Assembly (NCBI GenBank): GCA_951804985.1
Contig: OX638133.1
Coordinates: forward strand, 78,932,367-78,996,366
Reading direction: 5' to 3'
DNA: 64,000 bases
Source of the DNA: Dryomyza anilis
Taxonomy: Eukaryota; Arthropoda; Insecta; Diptera; Dryomyzidae
The notes below the pieces were generated by a model. That model did not search any database. It was not told where the DNA came from and saw only the letters and a list, made by a program, of their open reading frames with translations. Both the position numbers and the translations under genes were made by a program. This document shows, piece after piece, positions 11,390 to 23,016 of this stretch. Each line of letters starts with the position of its first letter. The stretch's first letter is position 1.

Positions 11390-12780
11390 ATATCACAGGC
11401 TGTTGTAATGATAATGTAAGTTATTTGTGGCATGTTTTTGTTTTAATCACGTCTTAGATAATTTTATCACGTTCATTTTAAATGTAATTAAAACGGAAAA
11501 AAGATTTAAGCTCAGTGATATAGATTTAATCAGTGATGCATTGTTGTGATAAAAATTATGATTTTACATATATTTTGCTCTTAGATTTTTAATTTAAAAG
11601 TAGTGTTTTTATAGACGTTTTATATTAAATCTATTGTGTTACTAAATTAAAAAAAAAATAGTACTTATCATATCACATTGTAATAAATGTAACCAACTTT
11701 AATACAGAATATTGAATTCATTACAGTGATATATCTAAATATACCTCTTGTGTGTATTTATAATAAAAATATCAACAAATACGCATGTTTATCAGAATGA
11801 TATATATCATATTGAATTTATTGATTTTATGTGTGATAAATATATTAACCATTTATTTTTTAAAAAAAGATTGTTTGTAAAACAAAAATAAAAATTAAAT
11901 ATTTTAAAAATATATCACAGTGAAATTTGTCAATAACTAAAATGATATATAGCGTGTTCCTATTTTTTTCCAAAAAAAGTACTTATTTATGGATTTATAT
12001 CACAGTAATAATTTAAACTTTGTTGTGATGGACATTGCTAAATTTGAGATATGTTTTATTTATGTTAAGTATTATTGTATTTTTGATCTTTGCTTTTTTT
12101 ATAAAAAAATATTGTTATAAAATTTATCACATAAAAAAATAGATTTGGTATTTGTAATTATTAAATTATTAAGTTTGTAATTATTTGAATATCTTATCAC
12201 TGTGATATATCACTATTACATATTTTATTACTGTTATGTTTTTATTTTATCACTGTGATATATCTCTGGGATAAAATTCATCACTGTGATAAAATAGTTT
12301 AATAGTTTACTTCCTATAAATAATTTAACATTGTTGTACGAAAAATGTTATATTTATGACATGTCTTAGCTACTTTAAGTTTTGAAGTATTTTTAAATTT
12401 TGCTTTTTTTTATATAAATCTAATTTTTTTATATAACATGGAGAAATTAAATTTAAAGCCCTATTCTGGCAAGAGACACTAATTAAAATCGGTCACAATA
12501 GTGCGTTTTGTCACAATTTCGTATTCTGTCAATTTTATTTTCTATTTTTATTGACGTAAAAGTCGGAATCAATTGTCATTTGTATCAATTGTTATTGATA
12601 ACAATTGTCATTGCTCGCTAGAATAAGCCTATTATTATTTGTAATTATTAAAATATTGTAAGTTATTTTATTGTGATTTTAATTAAATACATGATATATC
12701 ACTAATAAGGTTTTTACTACTGTGATATAAAACTTTGATGTATTTTATCACTGTGATATATCACAGTGATGCATTTTATA
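11390..12780. repeat. Tract with recurring TATCACTGTGATATATC motif, right part
   Basis: Same motif class as 8160-9840. Here the palindromic form is sharper near 12190-12290 and 12715-12770, for example TATCACTGTGATATATCAC and ATCACAGTGATGCATTTTAT. It includes the right copy (11785-11950) of the direct duplicate at 9540-9705. No gene recognised. Confidence 0.6.
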
Positions 12781-12846
12781 CCTTTCTTCTCTTTTCTTTT
12801 TCTTCCATTCCATTCCATTCCATTCTATTTATTTATTTTATTTCTC
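12781..12846. repeat. Pyrimidine tract with (CATTC)n and (TTTA)n
   Basis: CTTTCTTCTCTTTTC is followed by four CATTC units and then TATTTATTTATTTTA. Simple-sequence DNA. Confidence 0.85.
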
Positions 12847-12914
12847 ATTTATTTTATACAATTTCCAATTTTAAGTAATTTAACAAAAAATTAAAAAAAA
12901 AAATTCAGTTGTCA

Positions 12915-12985
12915 CAAACTGGAATCGAACTCTTGACTCGGAAGTTAACGTCCACAGCTCTCCCCGTTAGGCTCCGCATCTAATT
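12915..12985 (-). other. tRNA-like relic (SINE head or tRNA pseudogene)
   Basis: On the minus strand the order is GATGCGGAGCCTAACGGGGA, then GAGCTGTGGACGTTAAC, then the B box GAGTTCGATTCC. A T-run follows that could end RNA polymerase III transcription. The arms do not pair well enough for a working tRNA. It resembles the relic at 13128-13190 in layout and wording, and the two 5' heads face each other. Confidence 0.55.
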
Positions 12986-13127
12986 TATATTGTCTGAGAT
13001 TTTTGCTTCAAAAACAAAATTTATGTTTTTTTTTTCTAATTTGTCAATTTTTTTCTAATGTGACAGACAATTTCAAATTATAAAGTTCAAGATTTTGAAA
13101 AAATGATCTGAATCAAGTGAGATTGAT

Positions 13128-13190
13128 GGCGTAATGGGTAGAGCTCCGGACTTGAACGCAGGAAATTCGAGTTCGAGTCCCATTAGGATT
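13128..13190 (+). other. tRNA-like relic, Gln-type wording
   Basis: ATGGCGTAATGGGTAGAGCT fits an A box and GAGTTCGAGTCCC a B box. The middle, CCGGACTTGAACGCAG, is close to the anticodon arm of tRNA-Gln as I remember it. An 8-T run follows. The stems are mismatched, so a pseudogene or SINE head is more likely than an active gene. Confidence 0.55.
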
Positions 13191-13395
13191 TTTTTTGAAT
13201 ACATATTTTTTGAATTAAAGTATGAGTTGGCCGCTTGGTCCTGGCTAAATCTCCATTCACGAAGACATATTCAATAAGTCTTGGGTGACTTTTAGAAAAA
13301 TATCAGTTATCCAAGACTTGGTAAACCAATCGTGGATGAGACTATTAAAGTCTTATTAGCCATTCCTTGGACGGCCAAGGTTGAATATGCCTTAC

Positions 13396-13707
13396 GCCCG
13401 TTGTCAAGCCTGGCGTTTTGTACATGGATACCCAAGCATATGTCGCTAAGATCTGGCTGAGTCTTGGGCAAAGGTATTTTTACCAAGCATTGGTTTTTCA
13501 ATTCTGGCTGAGTCCAGGGCGAGAACTACATTACCAAGCCTTCATTTCTCAGTTCTGGCAGAGTCTTGGGCGAGAACTACCTTACCAGGGTTTGGTCTCC
13601 CAGTTCTGGCTGAGTCTTAGGCGAAGGTTTTTTAACCAAGCATTGGTCTGCCAGTGCTGGTTGAGTCTTCAGCCCGTCGTTAGGCCTGGCATTTCCTACA
13701 TGGTATA
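13396..13707 (+). repeat. 51-bp tandem repeat, open in one frame
   Basis: CTGGCTGAGTCTTGGGC-type starts fall at 13453, 13504, 13555, 13606 and 13657: exactly 51 bp each, or 17 codons. The plus frame 13418-13708 is open (96 codons) and gives repeats beginning FWLSLGR with YQAL near the end of each. Flanking direct repeats (GCCCGTTGTCAAGCCTGG at 13396, GCCCGTCGTTAGGCCTGG at 13672) bracket the array. Exact multiples of three with no stop could mark a coding repeat or a young array open by chance. No protein family recognised and no promoter or splice context seen. Confidence 0.75.
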
Positions 13708-13739
13708 GAGCATTTTTCCGATTTTTTTAAATAGTTCAT

Positions 13740-15260
13740 TTTAAATGATGTATTTTATCACTGTGTTATCACTTTGAGGTAAATAAAGCAAATAATATAA
13801 TTTTTTTCAATGCGATAAAATAGACAATAAAAAAAAATATTATTGAAGTTAAATTGTGTTGATTTTCATTAATTTCTCGTTTTTTTACCAATACATCACT
13901 GTTAGTAATAAATGTGATATATGTTGTCACTGTGATATATATATACAGAATTTATTATTTAACAAATAACAAATAAAACATAGAAATATCGTTTTTTAAA
14001 CATGTAAAAACTTACGATGACACAAATACAATAAATTTTTTAAAAACACAACAAAGAATAATTTTACTCAGTCTAGACAGATATGATAAATAATGATACA
14101 CTAGTTTCAGCACGTGTACTCTTTGACTTTCACTATTTTTGTTTATCTCGCATCGTATTTTGCAAAGCCTATTGGCCTTTTTCTTACAAAGAAGATAAAC
14201 AAAATAACATATATTTTAAACTAAAACAATTTAGTTTGGCTTACTAAACACGGTTGAACTTGCTGCAGACTTAAAATGACTTAAAAATGTTAATTTCTAT
14301 ATAAGTTTTTTGTTTAATAAAAATTCATAAACCATACTTTCTCTGCATTATGAATTTGAAAAAAAAAAAACGTTGGCACTATAACTTGGTCGTTTTTTTT
14401 CTTTTTGTTTACTCTCACTTAAGATAATTAAAATTTAACCATCATAATTTAATAATAATTAAAACAAAAATAACACTAATTAGATAAATGCGGCTAATGA
14501 CTCATTTATGGATGGAAACGCGTGGATGGCGCTGAAGAGTAGAAGACTCAAAAAAAAAAAACAGATGGGTGAAAACTGTATGAGTAGGGAGTGTACTGCT
14601 GCATTGGAATTATGTTTTTCTGATGTTTTATGTAGCATATGGTGGGCTAATGAAAAAATTGTAAAGTAGGCGTTTTGAAGTTTTAAATTTATTGAATTAA
14701 TTGACTTTAAATTGATGGCCTTGACATCGTTTAAAGTACAAATTAGTCTAAGGTGTGTAGAGTTTTTATATAAAATTATGTTTTAATTTAACGAAATTGA
14801 ATAAAAAATTAAATTCTAACAGAAAAGTTTGATGGAGTTGTTAAAAGTAATTTAAAAAATATTGTAAATAACGACTACATTTTTTAAGTTTACTAAAGTA
14901 TTCAATTAATCATAAAAGACATTTTAGCAAGATGTTTGTTAGGTTTACTAATATTTTTATTAGAACAAAAATTTAAAAAATAAAGTTTTGTAGAAATTAT
15001 ATTTATAATATTTGTTCAAATTATATAAACGTTGTTGAAATGTTTTTAATATCGAATTTAATTTGTATAAAATAAAACTGAAATAATTTCCGTTTGCCCT
15101 TATTTTAAAATTATAAATAATCATTGCAAATAACATTTTAGTCTGTTTACAAATTTGTTAAGTTAACGAAAATATATGTAATAATAAAAATACACTTTGT
15201 CAAAAGTAGCGTTTACAAAATTCTGATGTTAATTATAACAAAAAATATTAAAATTTAATT
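13740..15260. other. AT-rich DNA, nothing recognised
   Basis: Contains a few more ATCACTGTGATATAT words (13750-13945) and otherwise unique AT-rich sequence. The segment 14510-14650 is slightly richer in GC. No gene or element ends identified. Confidence 0.5.
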
Positions 15261-15264
15261 ATAT

Positions 15265-15781
15265 TGTTACGAAAAAGGTAATTTGCCCCATAGTGCATGC
15301 AATCAACAATAATTAATGAGACGCAAGACAATTCAGCGCACTAAGCATGTGTTAGAAAGAGACGGATGATCATTCAGCGCACTGAGGTAGTGTGCGAGAA
15401 AGAGATGGAAGATCAGCGCATTAAAACACTCGCACTCATGTGTTTTAATGCGCTGATCTTCCATGAGATGCCAATAGCATGCGTCATTCACGAAACGAGT
15501 AGAAGGTTCTCGAAACAAGTCGAAGCTTGTCGAACTGAAGCATGCAGTTCGACAAGGGCATCGAGGGCACCTCGTGTGATAATTGTCAAGTTAAATTGTG
15601 GACATGCAGCAGTTGTTAGAATTTGTTATTAGTAAAGTTATTTATTAAAGTGAATTAATAAAGTGAATTAATAAAGTTAATTGTTATAATTTAAACCAAA
15701 CATAAGAATGTTTTTATTTTGTACACAATCCAGAGATACGAACTTGTAGAACAGTTTTCCGTAGACTGAATTTTCGTAACA
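15265..15781 (+). mobile_element. Solo LTR, 517 bp, 4-bp target duplication
   Basis: Begins TGTTACGAAAAAGG and ends CTGAATTTTCGTAACA, giving TG...CA ends and an 11-bp terminal inverted repeat, TGTTACGAAAA. It is flanked by ATAT on both sides (15261-15264, 15782-15785), matching the 4-bp duplication typical of Ty3/gypsy insertions (family knowledge). No second LTR or internal gag-pol lies nearby, so it is a solo LTR. Three AATAAA-type signals (15655-15680) support plus orientation. A perfect 25-bp hairpin lies at 15405-15464. Confidence 0.88.
15405..15464. repeat. Perfect 25-bp inverted repeat with 10-nt loop
   Basis: 15405-15429 (ATGGAAGATCAGCGCATTAA then AACAC) is the exact reverse complement of 15440-15464. 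The loop is TCGCACTCAT. It sits in the 5' third of the solo LTR. Two neighbouring half-related GATCATTCAGCGCACT words lie just upstream. Confidence 0.95.
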
Positions 15782-15785
15782 ATAT

Positions 15786-16229
15786 TTATTTGATATTTAG
15801 CAATATGTTTTGTTAAACTTAAAGTTTGACTGAAAATTTTGTTAAATGAAATATGTAATCTCTAAAAAATAAAACATTGATAATTATAAAGAATTCATTT
15901 TAATAATTATTATTTTAAAATGAATGTAATAATTGTTTAAGTTAATAACCGAATTATTATGTTTAATAAATTGTCTATTAATTCATAAAATTCAATATTT
16001 TAAATTAAATATTATTTTACAAACAACAAAAATGCAATAAACGAAATCATTATTAAATCAGCAAACAATACTATTGTACAATCAACAGCTTTGGGAACGA
16101 AATTTGTTATTTTAACGAAAGATTTGTTATTTTCATTCAAATTTTATTAACTTGATTGAAGTTTTTATTATAGTTCTTCACCTTAAGCCAAAGTGCGCAA
16201 GATGATCAAGAGAAAAAAAATATGATGTT
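15786..16229. other. AT-rich DNA
   Basis: Short TTTGTTATTTTAACGAAA-like words hint at a relation to the tandem repeat that follows. No gene seen. Confidence 0.45.
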
Positions 16230-16870
16230 TACACTGTTAGCAAAAATGTTGTAATATTAACGAAGGTATTTTTAAAATTTAGAAATGTTCTTAATTTTTT
16301 TACGTTTAGGTTTTTATAAATTTTACGGTCATAGTGTTATTAGAAAAAACAACCGCATTCGGAAATATGTTTTGATGACTTTGGCAATGTTAGCAAACAA
16401 ACGTTGTTAAATTTATGAAATAATGATTTTAACCGATTAATTTCTTAATTATTGTAAATTTGTTAATTGGGAAATATGTTATACATATGTATATATTTTT
16501 TTTAAAAGAAATAATTCTGTTAGTTTTAAATATTTTATAACGTTTGTAATGTTAGCAAAAATGTTGCTAAATTAAAGAATTAATCACTTTAAACGAAAAA
16601 TTTCTACATTATTGGAAATTTGTTAATTGGCAGATATGTTTTTTATAAATATTTTTTTTTAAAGAAAGAATTCTGCTAATTATAAAATTACGATGACGTT
16701 TGAAATATTAGCAAAAATGTTGCTAACTTAAAGAATTAATAATTATAACAAAAAAGAAATTAATGGTAGAATTTTGCTTAAGTTTAAAGAATTTTATAGT
16801 TGACAAATTTTTTGTAGAAACTATTAAAGTTTTTGTTGTAATATTTACTGCAAAATTCGGTTCACCGTGG
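16230..16870 (+). repeat. Degenerate tandem repeat, about 157 bp period
   Basis: TTAGCAAAAATGTTGCTAA-like starts near 16238, 16391, 16553 and 16709 are spaced 153-162 bp apart. Each is followed by an AAAGAATTAAT word, then AAATTTGTTAATTGGxAxATATG and AAGAAxxAATTCTG. About four units, strongly diverged. Confidence 0.65.
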
Positions 16871-18255
16871 TTTATAGTTATTTTATCCAATAATTTGGTT
16901 ATTTAAACAAATATAAATTTAGAAAATATTGTTAGAAAATAATAATTATCAAATTCTTATGTATAATATTATTTAGAATATAAAAATCTTTTAAATATAC
17001 ATTTTAGATAAAACAAATTGATAAAAAAACCTTTATAAATTTAACTAATTAGTTTGTCATTTATAGTTTTGCTAGTAAAAGCTTCTACATAGACACTTTT
17101 AACAAATCATTTGTTAATTTGACCAATTCAAATTGTTATTTTGTTAGCAATGTTATAAAGCAACAAATATTTCTTAGTAAAATCAGGATAAATTTATAAA
17201 AACTATAAAAAATACGGCAATTTTAGTGATTCTGTAACATGTAATTTTTTTCACTGTACAAAACTCCCAGCTAATAACGGCATGGTAACAAATATCTGCT
17301 GGTTATAAATACGATTTTTTGATCATTAATTTTAAATGTGAATTTTTCATGTCCGCACGAGCCCCTCTCTGTCTCTATCTCTCTTTTTATCGCACACATT
17401 CTCTTACCCCACTGCATTTCTCTAGATCGTTGGTGCCCTTTTCTACTACGTTTTTATTTCGGGTATCTTATGTTGGGTGTCTTATATGTGACTTTTTGTG
17501 TGTGGCCTTCATCAGCATCATCGTCGTCATCGTCATGTTGTTCTCTGGTATGTTTGCTGCCATTAATATTAAAAGGCAGCAACTCCACCTCCTCGAAAAA
17601 CAAAAAATGTGAACGTTGACTTCTGATCCATGCGCTTTCTGACTGCACTCTTAATAAATTGAATTATTCTACCCAAACATATAATAAATACTGCGGCTTC
17701 TTCATGTTCCTCTTTTTTTTTTGTACCTTTACTACATTTTGTATTCTTACGTTTTTCGTATATTTGGGTTTTTTATTTTTTATATTTGTCGGCATAAGCG
17801 ATTTTTCATGCGTTAATTTGTTTGGTAGATACGATACATTATTTTTTTGGTTGGCTCGTAATAAAGTAATTAAAGTTTGACAACAACGGAACTTTATTCG
17901 ATCCTCCAAGATTAATTGGAAAAGTATGCCTGAAGCAATAAAATGACTCAATGAAAATGTCAGTTCTGGACCATTTGTGGAAAATTAATTGGGTTATTAA
18001 ATGCGTTTTTGGGCGTTCATATTAATAAAACCGCAAAGAGAAATGACTGTAGTATTAAAGAAATTGTTATAAATGTCTTTTAAGAGATATTCAAATTTCA
18101 TAATATTGATACATTTTTGAAAATAATACGAACTCAAAGTTCATATTAACTTTTCGTATTAACTTTTAATAGTAGTTTGTAATCGGGTTAACCTTTCTCA
18201 AATAATATAATATGATCGGATTAGTAAATTTGTTATGTCTTAAAACATATATTGC
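16871..18255. other. AT-rich DNA with a CT-richer patch
   Basis: 17350-17440 is pyrimidine-rich (CTCTCTGTCTCTATCTCTC). 17515-17540 carries CATCATCGTCGTCATCGTC. Overlapping frames of 93-97 codons at 17319-17619 have no recognisable domain and lie in competing frames. No gene called. Confidence 0.45.
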
Positions 18256-19677
18256 CCTAGTAGAAATGTATGTGTTTAATAGTTTTTATTATTAAAAACT
18301 AATGGCATGTCCTATTAATATTGGAATGTCCCATTAAAAGAATAGTTTCTCACATTAAAATAAACTGACATATACCATTATATCAATGTGATAAAATTAT
18401 ATATTGAATAATTCAGACTTTAGTTTTAAATATATTGCAACATTAATTTAATAGTTCAAATCATATAAAATTAATAGGAAATCACATTATTTTAATATGA
18501 TATAACTTTAATGCAACAAATTCAATAGTTTAATCATATTATTTCTATAAAATATTATAATTTCAATGGTACTATACTATTGAAGGTATACTTTTTATAT
18601 TCATTTAATAAGATCAGAACATGTGTTCTAAAAATCAGAAATACATATACATTTTTTAATATATTATATTATGAATTATATTGTATTATGGAGTCTTATA
18701 TCCTTTTTTTTCTAAATAATCTTAATATTGAATATTTTAATATTTAATATCTCTATATGATACTTTTTTATATTTTTTTTAAAGCAACATTGAAAAGGTG
18801 CTTTTTTAAATTTTAATAGTTTTATCACATTTCTATAATTGTTTATTTAATGTGACTCAAACTATTAATAATCAATAGTATTTCACTATAAAATAAACTG
18901 TTAACTCATAGTAAAACCAGTTGGGAAGGTTAGATCACATGGGAAATTTTAAATTAGGTGTAATTATGATAGTTAGGATTATCAAAATTATAGTCGGTCT
19001 AAGCCGACTATAAATACCATACACATATGTGTGGTTACCATTCAAAGTGATATATAGGTCACCAGGGTATACGAATCCTGAAAATAACTACAAACATTCA
19101 ATCGCTCAATAATTTCCATTCATTTGATACCCATATTTACAAATAGGTAGGTGTACCGACTTTCGATTTTTTTTTGTGAACCACAAGTCTTTTCGCCTTA
19201 CCTTTATATGAGGTATTTGAACATAAGTGGTCGGATTATAGGTCACAATGGACCGATATCGCACATACAGCGTCGGTATATTAGTAATCTAAGTAATAAG
19301 TTTCATTTATCTAGCTCTTCAATTTTAAAAGTAGTAGGGATTTCAACAGACAGACGGACAGACGAACATCGATAAATCTACTCAGGAGGTCATGCAGATC
19401 AAGAATATATATACTTTTCCATACCGAAGATGTTTCCTTCTGGGTTTTACAAACGGCGTACCAAACTGAATATACCCTATCACTCTTAGTGTAGGGTATA
19501 AAAATTACTATTTAATCAATAACATATCCTATTGAAATAATCTTGACCACCTTATTAGCAAAACAATATTACAAAATACTATAAAAACTATTAAATTAAT
19601 AGGAAAAACTATTGTTTTGTGTCCTTTAGAATCATTAGAATCATTAGTTGTACTATTGGTTTTTTGTTTTCTGAGTG
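18256..19677. mobile_element. MITE split by a family-B element
   Basis: The right end, TTTTTTGTTTTCTGAGTG + TA, matches the CACTCAGAAAAAA termini of the MITEs at 19956 and 61156. The left end, CCCTAGTAGAAATGTATG, resembles the ends of the MITE at 59435 instead. Between them are TTAATAGTTTTTATTATTAA and ATACTATAAAAACTATTAAA words typical of the short MITEs, with a complete family-B copy inserted at about 18918-19501. The left boundary is uncertain. Confidence 0.4.
18918..19502 (+). mobile_element. Family-B repeat element, full-length copy
   Basis: 5' end CCAGTTGGGAAGGTTAG, then the palindrome ATAGTCGGTCTAAGCCGACTAT-like at about 18991-19012, a CACCAGGGTATACGAATCC block, GACAGACGGACAGACG, CTGATCAAGAATATAT-like sequence, and a 3' hairpin TATACCCTATCAC/TAGTGTAGGGTATA followed by AAAA. 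The same order occurs at 55608-56748. No long frame with a domain, so non-autonomous. Its ends are shared with family A. Confidence 0.75.
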
Positions 19678-19955
19678 TAGTAAATCGATTTTTTAAATAG
19701 AGGTTAATAGGTATAAAATTTTCCTACTATATAAAAAAAACAAACATTTCTGACATTATTATTTTATATTATTTTACATAGAAATGTATTTTATATGTAT
19801 AGGATTTTAAACATTACGATATTTATCCCTTAAAATATTCGTAAGCACACGAAAATATTTGTAAATAACAGGTTTTTTTTTTTCAATAAAATTCGAAAAA
19901 TATTTTATTCATTTATTTCCCTTATTTCACGAATATATTGCAGACTTATTTCGTA

Positions 19956-20126
19956 CACTCAGAAAAAATATTATAAAATTTGCTATTAAAAATAGTCAAT
20001 AGAATAATGTTAAATACCATTATATACTACAAAATACGATTAAAAACTATTAAATTGTGTCATATATGAACATATTTATTTTTTGTATACTATTGACCAA
20101 TTTTAATAGGATTTTTTTTCTGAGTT
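19956..20126. mobile_element. Short TA-flanked MITE, 171 bp
   Basis: CACTCAGAAAAAATATTATA at the left pairs with TAGGATTTTTTTTCTGAGTT at the right; TA lies outside both ends. The interior carries ATACTACAAAATACGATTAA and GAACATATTTATTTTTTGTA, shared with 53363-53569. Confidence 0.75.
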
Positions 20127-20372
20127 TAAGTATAAGAAGTTTGAATCGAACTGTCTATAAATGATTTCGTAGATATACGAACAATTCTTAATGCTACTTA
20201 AAATACATGGACGATATACCGAATATAGGGAAAAATATTTGACCAGAGTCCCGTAAAAACATAAAGCATAACCAAGTTGTTAGACGTAGTGGTAACTTGA
20301 TAAGTGCTTTTAACTATATCATACTAGAACATGATTCTGTTTATTTAAACGTTTAATGGGAATATGTAAGTA

Positions 20373-20592
20373 CACACAGAAAAAAATTCCGTCAAATCCC
20401 TTTAAATTTGGTCAATAGGACATATATTGATTTAATAGTATACAAAAAATAAATCCTTTCATATAAAATCAATGGCAATGTCATGGTATTTCCTAGTATA
20501 TAATGGTGTATTCCGGTTAAAATAATAATTTATTCCATTGATTATTTTTGATAGTATAAAACTATTATTTATATAGTATTTTTTTCTGGGTG
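20373..20592. mobile_element. Short TA-flanked MITE, 220 bp
   Basis: CACACAGAAAAAAATTCC left and TAGTATTTTTTTCTGGGTG right, with TA on both outer sides (20371-20372, 20593-20594). Related in wording to 19956-20126. Confidence 0.75.
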
Positions 20593-22360
20593 TATTAAAA
20601 ATTACAAAATTAAACTATTCTAACGACAAAAGCTTTTAATTTTAGTAGGTAATAATAAAAATACCAATTACTTAAACTAAACATTAAATAAACGTTGCTA
20701 CAAATTGCTCTATATGCTGATTACTATAAAATTTACTGATTTTACAATAAAACAATTAGACACATTAAGTGGTCAGACATTTTTCGATTTTTTACCAGCA
20801 GTAGGTAGTAGATAACGATGTAAAACTATAAAATATAATGGTACTGTTAAAACAGCGGCTATGGATACCTTTCTCCGGAAGCGAATTAATTTGTTGCTTC
20901 GTATTTTTAAGAGTTTTCGATGCATTTTAAGACATTTTTTCGCCATTACAATGCAGTTTAAATTGAGAAAGGGACATAGTACTTGGTGCATGGTACTTGG
21001 TGCTCGTAACGATGTTGCTGTACAATGGGGCAGGTTTTTTTTATGAACGCTATGAGATAATCAATTCAAAAAGTAGATTAAAAAATAAAAATAGTAAATT
21101 TAAGTAGTAAAAATTTTAATTGATATTTTTTGTAGTGTTGTTGTGGGGATACTACATAAGATGGTAGTGTCTATACAGGGAATATATGTGAATAGATATG
21201 TTTTGAATGTTAACACACAGTGATATTTAAACCCTTCATTGTGTGGCATTTTTGAACTAATATTTTTTGAAATTTTTTTTTTAATTTCGAAAAAGATTAT
21301 ATTAGACCCTAAGTAATTAATAAAAAATGGATAAATATGTTCAAATAAGTGTCAAAATTGTAATATAGGTTAATGAACACACAAATATTACAAAAGTTCG
21401 TTTTTGGAACTATTTCTTCAATTCCCGAATTAGTTTTAGTTTGTTTTCCATAGCATAGGTAATTTTTTGTAAGAAATTGTCTCAAAACTATTTCAGAAAA
21501 TACTGTATAATATGAAATGAAAATATTAAAAATATTTAAAACATATTTCTAAAAATTTATGATATTTCAAAAATCGGAAATTGTTAAATTAGGTAAGCTG
21601 CCATTTGGATAATACACAAAAATGTCTGTGTGCTATTGACTCCGACATAATTTTTTTTTAGATCTGAATAAATTTGACTTCAGATAACTTTCAGATAACT
21701 TTTAATAGTTTAGTTGTTACTATCGCAAATAATAGTTGCTATAAAACAAGTCAAATTCGAAATTACTACTTTTGTACTCAAATTATTTGTACAGTATAAT
21801 TTTCTGTATGTAGGTTAATAATGGTAAGTGATAAATGCTTAGGTTTCTTGTCAGCTATGAGTGATAATCTGCAATTGCAACACAAAGATTAGGGACTAAG
21901 CCATAAAATTGTTTTTACTAACAAACTACGGCATGATCCCAACTATGAGGCTGTCAGTTTATTTTTCTTTTGACAATTTTTTTTTGTTTTTTTTTTATTA
22001 TTTATACTCAGACTCTTTGTATTTTTGTTTTTAAACTGCAACGCGTAAATATTTGCATTTTTAGTGTAAATACAAACACTTTACATGAGCGCTTGACAAA
22101 TAGATGCGTCGTCTATTGAAGGAAGAAACAAAAAATAAATAAATAAAATCCAAAAAAAAACCAACGTGCTTTAACATTCCAATGTGCACAACGTAAATAG
22201 GTAAAATGAAAAAAATATAAAATAAAAAATTAAACTTGAAGTACAAAAAAAAAAAAGAGTCAACCAAGTGTTAAGCCAATGAAAGCGACATTTCTATGTT
22301 GTACGTTGGGGTCTTTCGATGGTCTGTCACTTATGTTGTGGGTTGAGGTTTGTGGTTTGT
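20593..22360. other. AT-rich DNA with one weak open frame
   Basis: Mostly featureless. The minus frame 20773-20991 (72 codons) ends in a hydrophobic stretch, AAVLTVPLYFIVLHRYLL, with basic residues before it. It could be a tiny membrane peptide, but no promoter, poly(A) signal or family is evident and the segment is slightly GC-richer, which favours chance openness. A 9-nt duplication, ACTTGGTGC, lies near 20981-21002. Confidence 0.4.
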
Positions 22361-22555
22361 GTTTCACATTGACAATGATGGTGATGATGAGATGCTGAGT
22401 TTACAAGTTGACAAAAAAAAAATTATGAAAAGCTATTTCTGCCGACAAATAGAAGACCAAATTGTGCAATTTAATATCTTTTGGTCGATTTGCTAGGATA
22501 ATGAAAAGGGTTTTTATGATGAAATGAGAAAACTTTTTTTTTTTAAATTTGCAAT
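22361..22555 (+). repeat. Direct duplicate, copy 1 of 2 (offset about 459 bp)
   Basis: GTTTCACATTGACAATGATG through GAAATGAGAAAAC and TTTGCAAT reappears at 22820-23016 with only a handful of changes. Confidence 0.9.
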
Positions 22556-22819
22556 GGTAATATAGCCACACAAGGCGCAGTCTATATTGTAAATAAAAAA
22601 TTATTTTTTTTAATTTTTGAAAATATTAGGGAATGAACTGATCTACCATTATAAATAAATAATGGTGTGGTTCGTAACAAAATTTTGAGAAAATCTATGA
22701 CAAAGTCAAAGTTAAAATTTGAATTTTTATTTTTGTAAATTTTAACTTTTCGTACGTTTAAAAAAGGAAGTAATTATGGGATTCAAAGATGTGATACACC
22801 ATTGGAAAGGTCATTTATT

Positions 22820-23016
22820 GTTTCACATTGACAATGATAGTGATGATGAGATGCTGAGTTTACAAGTTGACATAAAAAAAAAATATGAAAAGATATTTCT
22901 GCCGACAAATAGAAGACCAAATTGTGCAATTTAATAACTTTTGGTCGATTTGCTAGGATAATGAAAAGGGTTTTTATGATGAAATGAGAAAACTTTTTTT
23001 TTATAAAATTTGCAAT
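22820..23016 (+). repeat. Direct duplicate, copy 2
   Basis: Near-identical to 22361-22555. Immediately after the duplicate's 3' edge the 12-bp minisatellite begins, so the duplication end coincides with the array edge. Confidence 0.9.

Noticed and set aside
16228..17258. TA-flanked element from TACACTGTTAGC to TTTTTTTCACTGTA
   Set aside because: The ends read CACTG and CAGTG rather than true inverted repeats; the internal 157-bp tandem repeat explains the left edge.
17319..17619. Overlapping 93- and 97-codon frames
   Set aside because: Two different frames over the same pyrimidine-rich DNA, no recognisable domain, no splice or promoter evidence.
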